A stretch of DNA of 64,000 bases from Rhizophagus clarus (lineage: Eukaryota; Glomeromycota; Glomeromycetes; Glomerales; Glomeraceae): NCBI GenBank assembly GCA_015698045.1, contig BLAL01000019.1:126501-190500 (forward strand), written 5' to 3'. Position 1 is the first letter of the stretch, and each line of letters opens with the position of its first letter. This document shows, in pieces, positions 11,901 to 21,619 of this stretch. Both the position numbers and the translations under genes were made by a program. Below the pieces are notes generated by a model. The model saw only the letters and a list, made by a program, of their open reading frames with translations, was not told the origin of the DNA and ran no database searches.

Positions 11901-12189
11901 CTATTGTGTCTTCTAGCTGGATAATTCGATTATTTTGAATAACTAATGCCTCCTCTTTTAGCTCTAGGTGATCCTGACATTTTTTAAGTTCACCTAGAAT
12001 AACTTTATATTTATTTTTTAGCTGATTAACTTCTTTATCATAAGATTGTAGATTCTTTTTAAGATGAGAAATATATCGCTCACAGGCTTTAATTTCCTTT
12101 TCAAGTTTGCGAATTTTCTTTTATACTAACTTTATTCTGAGATCAAAGTTGCTGTTTAGTTGTTCAAGATATGTCTGCTCAACTCCCAT
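8972..12189 (-). pseudogene. Gag-like / retropepsin polyprotein of the element
   Basis: Read on the minus strand from an ATG at 12189, the gene shows these segments in order. A coiled coil (KKIRKLEKEIKACE onward, about 12115-11850) comes first, then an alpha-helical region (11817-11509). A capsid-like region follows (11190-10600, with LSFLKNHLTGDFYTWMKI). A CCHC zinc knuckle CSICGKAGHTKVNC (about 10420-10380) precedes a long Glu/Asp-rich stretch. A helical segment (10179-9835) leads to a retropepsin domain (9610-9200, VGDITISYAMIDSRSDLSII, then LFILGTQW). After a one-base slip in an A-run, a C-terminal finger CMHCGKEFHYPCRLKQH is followed by Ser/Asp-rich repeats. Stops (including TGA near 11834) and frameshifts break it. 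The DSG motif reads DSR. Gag-pro order is known from Ty3-type retroelements and retroviruses, but no reverse transcriptase is present. Confidence 0.72.
8978..9072. repeat. Short direct repeats at the 3' end of the gag-pro frame
   Basis: The segment GATCTGTGATGAAACACTGT is present twice (from 8978 and from 9023), and a 12-bp ACACTGTCTGAA-like unit recurs about six times. In the minus-strand frame they encode SDSVSDSVSSQI-type repeats after the C-terminal zinc finger, so the repeat unit preserves the frame. Confidence 0.7.
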
Positions 12190-13306
12190 TATTACCTATT
12201 ATTTCTATAGATTCTGGTGAGGCTCGAAATCTTGATATTTCTATTGCTTTGAAAAAGATTTATTATCAGCCTATTGGTTATCATCGAAATGCTAAAAAAT
12301 TATATGAAGCTTCTATTAAAACTGGGTATGATTTCACTATTGATGAAGTGGGTGTCTGGTTCGAAAAACAAGCTGTACATCAGATACATAAGCCTCATCC
12401 TAAATATATCCCTCGTGCAAGTTTTTGCTCTGTTACTACCTCCAATGAAGTCCACCAGATGGATGTTCTCTACATGCCTTATGATAAAGTAGGTCAAATT
12501 ACTTATCTTTTTTGCCTTAATATAGTTGACGTGGCTTCGAGATATAAAGCCTCTATTCCTATTGGTGCATATAGTGTTAAGAATAGGCAGGGAATCTTAA
12601 CTTCTGCTACTATTACTCAATCACTTGAGAAAATCTATGATGATCCTGAATGTCCTTTGATCTGGCCGAAATTATTAATTACTGATAAAGGATTAGAGTT
12701 TAAAGGTGATTGTGAGAAATTAATGAAAGAGCATGGCGTGAAAATTTAGAGGGCCAAATCTAAGCATACTATGAGTATTGTTGAAAGGTATAATCACACC
12801 TTAGTTGAAAAGCTATTTCCTTTCCAGGATGCTTCTGATCTCTTGACTTTAGATAGACGATCCAGGGCTTGGGTAAAGAATTTGCCGATAGTTGTTGAGG
12901 ACATTAATAATTCTATCATACGTCAGCTTGGTATTTCTCCTGTTGATGCAATAAAGGAAAAAGAGGTTTTTGCTAAGCCTTCTTACCTTCGGGATGGTCC
13001 TATAGACTTTGATAAGGAAAAGCTTTTTAGCGATGTATTAGTAAGATATTTGTTATATCCTATTGATTTAGAGGATGGGAGACGTCATGCTGGTGACTTG
13101 AATTATTTTCACGTATTTATTATATCTGAAAATCTATGGTGCAAAAAAATCAGCCGGTCTTGTACTGGCTGAAAGAAATCCCCTTTAGACTAACTGATGA
13201 TGATGATTATGTAATCAAACATCCTGAAAGATCTTTTGTGCGAGAAGAGTTAATGGTTATTTTCTTTAATACTGAATTGCCTCCCCAGTGGGTGCTTACA
13301 AATTAA
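12171..13306 (+). pseudogene. Retroviral-type DDE integrase of the element
   Basis: This is the DNA strand-transfer enzyme expected to insert the element. The core shows VHQMDVLYMP (first Asp, residue 98 of the frame), the conserved NIVDVASRYKAS, ITDKGLEFKG (second Asp, residue 172) and SIVERYNHTL (Glu, residue 205). This is an rve/DDE arrangement with near-canonical Asp-Glu spacing. A TAG at 12747 interrupts it between Asp and Glu. A frameshift near 13130 is needed to join the C-terminal stretch containing QPVLYWLKEIP and RSFVREELMVIF, which ends at 13306. The catalytic residues survive. Its 5' end overlaps the likely start of the divergent gag-pro frame by about 19 bp, so one of the two ATGs may not be the true start. 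Confidence 0.82.
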
Positions 13307-13310
13307 ATTT

Positions 13311-13694
13311 CTAAAGTGATGATAAGAAGTCTTCTGTCTCTTTATCAACTTGTTTATCGGTAATAAAATAATCCTTAGCTAATTTATAGTATAATTTATA
13401 TAGTTCCATAATTGCGTTAAGAATCTTTGGATCCCGCTCATAAAATTTTTTGTAGTCATCTTTGACTTTATGATATTTTGCTTCATTAGGAAATATGGTC
13501 ATGGCTAGTTTGAGAACGTATTCTTAGGGATCTTCTGCCTGGCATAATTTTTTGATTCGCTCTTTATATGATTGCATGAATTTATCATCTTTTGGCCTTT
13601 TATAGTAGATGCCTGCCTTGACTATATTTATTAATGCCTGTTCAATTTCTTGATATGTAGGCTTAGTATTAGTTAATTGAATTTGTGTACTCAT
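13311..13694 (-). pseudogene. Small unknown gene next to the right TIR (one stop)
   Basis: From ATG at 13694 (MSTQIQLTNTKPTYQ) the minus strand has about 127 codons in one frame, with a single TAA near 13526. The second half is open from 13502 (MTIFPNEAKYHKVKDDYKK). The predicted protein is helical and Lys/Tyr-rich, with no recognised domain. Its stop lies 5 bp from the integrase stop, so the two genes are convergent. It begins 10 bp inside the inner border of the right TIR. It is probably an element gene, since it is compact and uses the same style of spacing. Confidence 0.5.
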
Positions 13695-13703
13695 TGTGTA
13701 AAA

Positions 13704-14856
13704 GTTACAACTCCAGTGCTTGTATTAATATTACAAAAACTTTTGTTTAAAATAAAATATTTATTTCTTACTACCATGATAGGCAAATATTACTGCAACT
13801 ATTTACTCAGAACTGGAAATGTCTGTAGGCGTACCTGCCATCAGTCTGAAGGGTGCCATGAACATTGGAAAGCTAGGAAGCGTTTTTCTTGTAGTGTATG
13901 TAGCAAGCCGACTAGTTCTAAATCTGGTCTTTGTAGAAAACATGCTAGTGGATATTATGTAACCCAATATATTAATAGGCTTTGAGATAAAGCCTTGGGT
14001 ACATATCAGGAAGTATAATAGTCCAACCTTCCTTGTATACATGCTCTGCTTCATATCTTCGATGCTCTGCAGAGTTCTTAAACCTATTTTGTGTACATGC
14101 TCTGCTCTGCATCTTTGATGTTCCGCAAAGTTCCTGTGTACACTATTTGATATAATTTAAAGGTGAAACTTAGCCAGATGAATTTTTTTTTACACCTATA
14201 GGTGAGACTTATCTTGGTGAATTTTTTTTTACATCTAACCTGAATTTTTTTCTTAATGCTTATTTGAAAGAATTGGCTCCAGAATAGTTTCCTGCATACC
14301 AAAAATAATGGTATACTAGAATATGGTTAATATCCTTTTAACTTTATTTTCGAATACAAAAAAATTTGCACCTAAGACATGCTTAGGTGTAAATTTTTTA
14401 TTTTGTTTACGCTCATAAATCGGCTTTAGAATTAATTCTAGGATAACATAAAATCTGATATGCAAAATGGGCTTGCATTTATGGCCTGCGAGCATGCTCA
14501 GACACTTCGGTCTTTGATGCTCTTGGCCTTTTTTAAACCCAAGCAATATAGCATACTTTTTTTGTTATATTATTTGGGATTAAAATCAGATCAGCACATT
14601 AACAAAGATGGTAATTTTCTTTAACTTGAAAACTAAAAAAATGGGTAAAAGGATATGTTAATAAAATTTATGCCCCAGCCTGATTTAAATCTTAAATTCA
14701 ATATCGTATTTCGATATATTTCCTGATCTTGCAAATAAATTTGGGGTTTAAAAAAGATTACATAAATTTTGTATATCAGAAAATAAGCTGGGAGGGGCTT
14801 ACACTATTTATACCTATTTGGAAATTTGACCCCAGCATCCCCAATGTTGCCTATAT
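13704..14856. repeat. Right terminal inverted repeat of the PolB element
   Basis: It is the inverted partner of 561-1712. It starts at ...GTTACAACTCCAGTGCTTG (about 13704) and ends GTTGCCTATAT at 14856. TATAC follows at 14857-14861. Divergence from the left copy is low but spread along the whole length, and the differences are dominated by G/A and C/T changes. Confidence 0.9.
13776..13985 (+). CDS. Cys/His-rich small protein encoded in the right TIR
   Basis: This is an intact 69-codon frame starting MIGKYYCNYLLRTG. It has eight Cys and several His in two clusters. The first is CNYLLRTGNVCRRTCHQSEG followed by CHEH. The second is CSVC-x10-CRKH, which looks like a small zinc-binding module (C-x2-C-x10-C-x2-H). 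A longer in-frame start at 13677 exists, but the ATG at 13776 matches the start preserved in the left repeat. It is transcribed outward, toward the element's right end. No family assignment. A DNA-binding or terminal-protein role would be pure speculation. The opposite-strand 83-codon frame over the same bases is considered a shadow. Confidence 0.5.
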   Translation: MIGKYYCNYLLRTGNVCRRTCHQSEGCHEHWKARKRFSCSVCSKPTSSKSGLCRKHASGYYVTQYINRL

Positions 14857-14861
14857 TATAC

Positions 14862-15349
14862 TTTAAAATTAAAAATCAAATAAATGATAAATTTTTTTAA
14901 AGTTTTTATTGTAAGTAGATTCGATTCTATTAAATAACTTTATTTAAGTTAAAAAAGGTAATTTCATTTGACTAAAGTGGTAAAATTACACTTTGAAGTT
15001 ACAAAATAACTTTTTGCAAAAAAATTGATAATATAAAAATAGCTAATACTCTATGAATATTATGCTAATCATTATAAAAATTAATATGCAGGTAGATTTG
15101 ATCTTGTTAAATAACTTTATTTAAGCAGAAAAAGTGATTTCATTTGACCAAAGTAATGTAATTACATCTTAAAATTAAAAAAGAGAAAAAAAAATTTTGG
15201 AATTAGTACTATTTAAAAAATATAAATTTCTTTATGAATATCATACCTAATCTTAAAAAAAATTAAGATCTGAGTACTTTTGACATGCTGAACAGCTTTA
15301 CTTAAATATAAAAAGTGATTTCATTAAATTAAAATTTATTTTACATATA
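14862..15349. other. AT-rich spacer
   Basis: There is no supported gene. The phrase GATTTGATCTTGTTAAATAA and nearby words recur in diverged form at about 14926, 15100 and 15290, suggesting old, short direct repeats about 180 bp apart. Confidence 0.5.
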
Positions 15350-15715
15350 AGGTGTCTTCACAAATTACATGTTAAGATCAAATTAGAATTAAGATTAGAA
15401 TTAACTTAAGATTAAGATTAACATTCAATCTTACTTCATAAAATTAATCATAATTAAATTTATTAAGGTATTAAATCTATCAGAATTTAGTTATCCATTA
15501 TAAATTTGATTGAAATTAAGATATTATATTAGAAAAATTTATGATAATTAATTTTTCATTTCTAATCTTACTTAGTGAACAAGATTAAAATTACATATAA
15601 AATTTTAATCATGATTAGCTTGAGATTAGCCTTAATATTAATCATGTTTTTTATGAAATCAAATTAACTTTTAATCTTAATCTTAATCTCAATTATGTAA
15701 TTTGTAAAGATACCT
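15350..15715. mobile_element. 366-bp MITE with inverted ends
   Basis: The left end AGGTGTCTTCACAAATTACA and right end TGTAATTTGTAAAGATACCT are inverted copies with three mismatches. ATA flanks both sides (15347-15349 and 15716-15718). Inward of the ends both sides carry GATTAAGATTA-type repeats in opposite orientation, extending the symmetry to about 60 bp. There is no coding capacity. The superfamily is not assigned, because a 2-3 bp A/T duplication fits several. Confidence 0.65.
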
Positions 15716-17984
15716 ATAGTTAAATTTAATAAATAAAAAACAAGAATAAGAAAATATTATTATAAAAATGTATTTTTTTTTATAAATATAATATTTAATT
15801 TTATGAAAATTAAAGTGTATAAAATTAATAATGTATTAATATCCTTTTAAAAAATTTTTAAAAATATGAGTGAAATTAAAATTTTTTTTTATATATATAT
15901 ATGTAATATGAAAATTACTTCTTATTATACAAAATCTATATATAACTTTAACAATTTTAACTTTCTATTACATATTTATAATTACAACTTTTTTTTATAT
16001 TTTGCTTTTTAATAAGTAAAATTTTATATAACTTAAAAAAAAATTTTATATGATAAATAAGTAAATTTTTTTATTACCTATATATTGTTCAGGATTCTAA
16101 TAATAGAAATACAAAATTATTAGTTAAAAAATATTACTAGTATTTCTTAAAATTTTTAAAAGATTAGTTTATTAAAAGAGTATATTAACTTTTATACTTT
16201 AATAATATTTAGTTTCTAATATTCTTTTTATAGATTTTAGTTTAAAGATTTCATATAGGTTCTTTAAGAAATAAACCACTGACAATTATTGTATATAATG
16301 ATAAAACAAAATAATTAATTTAAAATTTTAAAAATTAAAAATAAAACAAAACAAAAATTTTCAATATCATAATACAGATTAATAAAAAAAAAGGTTTATT
16401 TAAGATGATATTCATCAGAAATTAAAAATCACACTAAATTAAATCCAGAAATACTTAACAAATGGTTAAAGACTAAATCATTGAAATTACATAATCAAGA
16501 AGAACGAAATGGATAGTATTATAAAGAATATAGTTAAAACATATAATGTTACTTTCATTAACCTATCATTTATAATAATTGACAAAAAGTTATTGCTTTC
16601 TTTAAAAGTAAAGATAAATTAATACATATTCTAGGAAAAACTATTTTTAAAAATTTGCATACAAAATTGTAATAAATCTATATTTAAAACAAAAAGTTTA
16701 AATAAAAGGTAATACAAGTGTAGAAGAAAATGAAGAAAAATAAAGTAATAAATAATGAAAAAATAAAAGCAAATAAAAATGAAGATGATAAGAAGAGTAA
16801 AAAGTAATTAATAGATACTATACTGAAGAATACCATATCACTTCTATTTATATTTAATAAGAATGTATTTTACAAAACATCATCAAATAAAATATTTTTT
16901 AATTGTAATATAAATAAGACCTAAAGCAACTTTGCAAAGCAATTTAAAGATATAAATAATAATAAAAAAAAGCTTTAAATAAATTCTAACTAATGCATTA
17001 GAAAAAGCATCATTTATAAAGTAAGTTTTTAAACAGATCATATTTATCATATTTAAAATGTAATATAAAAGTAATAGTTAAAAAACCTATTTTTTTTTTA
17101 CTATTATTAAAAAAAGATTTTATAATAATTTACAAAAAATTAGTAAATAAGATAGTAAAAAAATAAGATGCAAAAGCATAAAAAATAGACATTTAAAAAT
17201 TTCAATAAAATAAACTTGATTAGATTATTAATTGAGATAAAGTTTAATCCAGAAAATACTTTATAGATCTTTTCTTTATTTAAAACTTTTAGTAAATCAA
17301 ACAATTTGTTTAAATTGAAAAAAAAGAAAAAGAAAAAAAAGAAGAAATTTTTGTAAAAATATAATAAAAAGAAATAGGTTTAAGTAGTTTTCTAAACTAG
17401 TATACTAACTAAATAATTGTGATAAGTTTTTTATATTTTTTTTACATAAAAATTATATAATATAATATATTAATTTGTATAATAGATTTTTAGATTAGAA
17501 TTTTTCATTTAGAATGATTATTTATGATCAATGTATATAATTTTATATTAAATATATATAAATTAGTATGTAGTGGAATTTTACTTTTCTAATATATATC
17601 ATGTGTTAATATATTTGTTTTCTCATATTATAATTAATAAAATATATATATATTTACTAATTATATTAAAAAAAAAAAAGTTAATAAAAAAAGGGAATAA
17701 AATAATATTAAAAGATAATTAAATTTTTAATTAAAATTTCTATTTAAATGTACTCTAAAAATAATAAATTAAATTATATTTATAATACTTTAAATTATAA
17801 AAATTTTTCAATTGATTGAAAAACATGATATAATTTAATTTTTCTTTATTTATTTATCAAAGATTTATTTGTCAATTAATTTTAAACAATACATTAATAT
17901 TAATATAATATTTGTAATTAATACTAATTAAAAATAATATATAAGTCATTATATATGACAAAAAAGAGCAATTGATAATCATAA
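15716..17984. other. Very AT-rich spacer without a supported gene
   Basis: This is homopolymer-rich sequence with no frame longer than about 60 codons. A stretch near 16730-16820 is A-rich with GAAGAAAATGAAG-like words and might be a decayed lysine/glutamate-rich coding remnant. Nothing further can be supported. Confidence 0.5.
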
Positions 17985-19520
17985 TAGGACCCAGAAATAT
18001 ACATATAGGGGTAGGGTCTATCAATGCGTCATCATCATAGTGGAGTTGGACGGGGGTAAGGTTTTGATTTGCGTATAATTTAGGAGATTTTTGTCCATAG
18101 TAAGGTCATTAGATTGCGTATTTTTATCAAAAATTTTTATATGTAAAAGATTTAATTTGCGTATTTTGACCTATATTTTTATTTGGCCGATCATATATAC
18201 TGTTGTAGAAAATTATTCAATATGCTAAAATACGATTTATTAATCATAAAATTTACAATTTTATAGTTTTAAATTTTTTTTTTTTTAAAAGATTTTTTTA
18301 TCAGTTTTTATAACTGAAATTTTTTTTTTAATATTTAATATTTTTTATCGGTTTTATAAACTGAATTTTTTTTTAATATTTATATTATTAGTAACCGAAT
18401 TTTTTTTTAAAAAAAGATTTTTTATAAACCGAACCTTTTTCTTTTCCACTGATTTAAAAAAATAAAAAAAAAAACTATTTATAAAAAAAAAAGTACTAGG
18501 TACTACTGAAGTATAAATTGGAACTAACGGACTCTTGCAAATATGGTGAGTTAAGTGTAAGAAGCAGAATTCAATGTTAATAAAATTTTACTAACATTCC
18601 TTTTAGTTTTTTAGTACCTACATAATCAAGATTATTCTATTTTTTATAGTTTATTACATTAGTAAGTTTCAAATTTTTAGGAATTTTATCAAAAAATGCT
18701 TATTAATGTTTTATAATTTCTTTTTTATAGATTTCAGAATTCAATCAGAACTTGGAATTCGAGACAGGTAAGTATTTCTATAAGGAGATAAGCGGGTTTG
18801 ATTTTTTATGTATTAAAGAATATTTACTAACATTCTTTAACTTCTCTTTTGTAGATTTTGAAGTAAAATTTGGAATTCGAGACGGTTAAGTATTTCTAAA
18901 AGCGGGGGGGGGGAATGCAAGTTTGAATAAAGCGTTTGCTAACTTCTCTTTTTTGTGAAATTTAGACTAGAACTTGGAATAATTCAAGATAGGTGAGTAT
19001 TTCTAAAGGAAGAAGGAGTGGGTTTATATAAGAACACTCACTAATATTCTTTAACATCTCTTTTTGTAGATTTTGAACTGGAACTTCAAATTGGAATTTA
19101 AACATATTGTAGGAATGATATAAATATCAAAAAAAAAAAAAAAAAAATAATAAATTTTTTTCTAATTATAAAGCTATCTAAATTCGTATACAAATATTGT
19201 TAAAATATAATACATTTCATTATATTTCGTTAACATAACATAAAGAGAAACAAATATAATTTTTTTTTTTTTTTTAATAAAAAAAAGACTGATATCAAAC
19301 TGCAGATTATAGAAACTATATCATATGATATACTGCACTTTGCTGAATTAATTAATAATTGAAAATTTTAAGGTCTGAAATTTTATTTGCGTATTTTTGC
19401 GGTATTTTCAATATCAGGTGTCAAATTTGCGTACTGTTCATATAAAAAACCCTTGCGTACAACTCATAGTAAAATTTTCTTTCATCACCTGACCCCTATA
19501 TATATATTTCTGGGTCCTAT
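17985..19520. mobile_element. 1.5-kb TA-flanked inverted-repeat element
   Basis: GGACCCAGAAATATACATAT followed by AGGGGT at the left, and ACCCCTATATATATATTTCT followed by GGGTCC at the right, form inverted ends of about 26 bp. TA stands on both sides. Just inside both ends TTTGCGTATTTT-like words occur repeatedly (18075-18175 and 19385-19460), like subterminal binding repeats. No transposase frame was found, so it is a non-autonomous element. The TA target and GGACC ends suggest the Tc1/mariner group. Confidence 0.65.
18731..19100 (+). repeat. Tandem array of splice-flanked mini-exon-like units
   Basis: At least three complete units repeat a core AGAACTTGGAATTCGAGACA-like block. Upstream of each is a pyrimidine tract ending TTTTTATAG or TTTTTGTAG, and downstream is G(T/G)(A/T)AGTATTTCT. 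Candidate mini-exons are 18731-18767, 18855-18884, 18966-18992 and from 19070. The separating segments are about 80-90 bp. The second donor is GTTAAGTA rather than GTAAGTA. The units are diverged tandem copies that preserve acceptor and donor sequences better than their middles. Confidence 0.55.
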
Positions 19521-21600
19521 AATAATGTTAGATTCTGTACTATTATATAATTAGTCCTGATTTTTAATATAAAACTCTCTATTTTATATATAAATTACAA
19601 ATTAATCCTTATCAGATAACAAATAATTAGAATTTAACTTATTTTTTCACTATTATTCTAGTTTTTCTTTTTTTTTCCTTATAAATTTTATTATTATAGT
19701 CTATTTATTTACATATTTTATATTTATATTGACTCTTATTACTGGATTTTTTTAAAGCACTTTTTGTTCTTTTTAATTTAGGATGACTTTTTGAAATTCA
19801 AGCAACAGGATTTTGAATTTCCATAATATTAATATTAATATTATTAATATTTTAAAAAATTCTCTGCCTTTTTTACTAAATTAATTGAAAAACTTAAGAA
19901 TTTTATTATAAGTTTTTTTATTATTATTTTCAATTATATCTGATATTATTTTACTTTCTAATCAAAAAGTTTACTAAATTTATGTTTTTTTAAGATAACT
20001 TTTGAAATTTTAATATTTTTTATTTAAAATAATTCCATTTGGATAGTATCTATAGAATTAGAACTCAGAAATTATAACAGAAGTATATGGTTTTCTTTTA
20101 ATAGTAAATTTGAATTAATAATAAATTTATAACTTGATATATTTCTTTCTTTTTGTACTAATGGTTATTAATAAGATTGACATGAAATCTTGTAATAAGC
20201 ATTAAAGTTATTACATAATAAAAATAATGGCAGAAATATCCAAATATTTTAAAAGCTATACATATATAAAAAAAAGTATTATTATCTAAAAGGTATATAA
20301 AATAAGATGTATTTGGATTAATCAAATAGTTAATCTTTTAAATTTTAAGAATTTGGAAAATATTTATAAGAAATGAACTCAATTATATTTGTAAACAGTC
20401 AACTAAATTATTAATACACTACTTTGATTTAACAAATTCCTATAAAAAGAAATTTGATAAGATTTTTTTGATTTTAATCTTTAGTGATATTTATAATTTT
20501 GAATAATATTAACTTTTTTTAAAAAGTATATTTTTTAATATAATTTGTACAGTATGATAATAAATCTATTTGTTCTTCATGTTTTTTATAATATTTAGAA
20601 GATGAAATCAATTAGTTATTTTATAATAGGTCTGAAAAATAATTTAAACATATTTTTTAAATTAATTTGTGATACAGATTTCTTTCAATTAATGAAATTA
20701 CAATAATCATTCTCCTTTTTATATTTTTTTTTTTTTATTATACAGCATTACTAATGTAAAATTTTTACAGATTCTAATAAATTTTATGAAAATACTATTA
20801 CTATTTTTAATAGGTTTTGTGACAAATTGTAATATAGTAAAAAATGTAAAAATCAAAATTTTTTCTTATATACTTTAATATTCAGGTATAAAAGTTATAT
20901 AATAGATATAATTTTGGTTATTTTGTAAGTGTGTTAAAAAAAGTTTTAAATGTTACTTTTGATCTATTTAAATGAAACATTTTTTTTTACTAAATCCTAT
21001 TTTAGAAATAATTAATAAAGATAATAAAATTAATTATTTATATATAAAATCAAAAATGGCTTTTAAATCTGCCTTTTTAACTCTAAGTAAACTTATAGAA
21101 TGGGTAAAAATACATTTAGAACAAAATTTTAAAAGCTCAATAACAAAAGGAAGAATAGTTATTTCTCTTTTTCCAAATTGCTATACCATAAAACCTGTTA
21201 TAGATTCCAAATATGCTAAGTACCTGTGATATAATTTAATAAAGTCATTAGATATTATCAGTTATATATATATTTTCTTAATTAAACTACTAATAATATA
21301 TATAAAATAAATATCTTTTAATAATTTATATTAACTCTTGGCATGACCCTTAACTAAAAAAAAAAAAAAAAATAATTAGATAAATAAATCTATGGATTTT
21401 GCTTTATATTGCACCTGCTTTTTGATATATTAGTAGAGCAACCAAAAATACACATAGTATAAGGTTTCTATAATATATAGTGTATAATATGATCTCATGC
21501 CAAATCTTAACGGTTAATGATCGAAATAATTAATATATAAAATTATCAAAAAAGGGAAATGCGAACGTATCGCAAAAACATATCCCTAAACCTATATTGA
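19521..21600. other. AT-rich spacer with one small open frame
   Basis: The only frame of note is at 20972-21229 (+, 85 codons). Its second half (LIEWVKIHLEQNF, then VISLFPNCYTIKPVIDSKYA) reads like a protein fragment. There is no domain that I recognise and no intron signals, so it is noted rather than called as a gene. The remainder is homopolymer-rich. Confidence 0.4.
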
Positions 21601-21619
21601 TATATTGTATAAAATTATA

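Larger units (their letters stand above)
561..14856. mobile_element. Polinton-like TIR element with PolB, DDE integrase and Gag/retropepsin genes
   Basis: A unit of about 14.3 kb is bounded by inverted copies of an approximately 1.15-kb sequence (561-1712 and 13704-14856). Both ends begin ATATAGGCAAC. TATAC flanks both ends directly (556-560 and 14857-14861), and a 6-7 bp duplication fits if one end is read one or two bases shorter. Inside are a family-B DNA polymerase, two retropepsin-like fragments, a Gag-retropepsin polyprotein, a DDE integrase and small genes. Polintons/Mavericks are known to combine protein-primed PolB, a retroviral-type integrase, long TIRs and 6-bp duplications, and this layout agrees. 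No FtsK/HerA-type ATPase, adenain-like protease or jelly-roll capsid was recognised. Most genes carry stops and frameshifts, so this copy is a fossil. An alternative reading is a composite in which retroelement fragments inserted into a Polinton, but the long shared decay and absence of LTRs or reverse transcriptase argue for one original unit. Confidence 0.85.

Noticed and set aside
8972-13306. Ty3-type LTR retrotransposon inserted in the element
   Set aside because: Gag-pro and integrase are on opposite strands, no reverse transcriptase or RNase H is present, and no direct LTRs flank them.
561-14856. Linear mitochondrial-type plasmid or integrated virus interpretation
   Set aside because: PolB and TIRs would fit, but the integrase and flanking duplication point to a transposing element, and no RNA polymerase, capsid or packaging gene was recognised.
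20972-21229. 85-codon plus-strand frame as a real gene
   Set aside because: Protein-like in its second half, but there is no recognised domain, neighbours or regulatory context, so it is mentioned only in the spacer entry.
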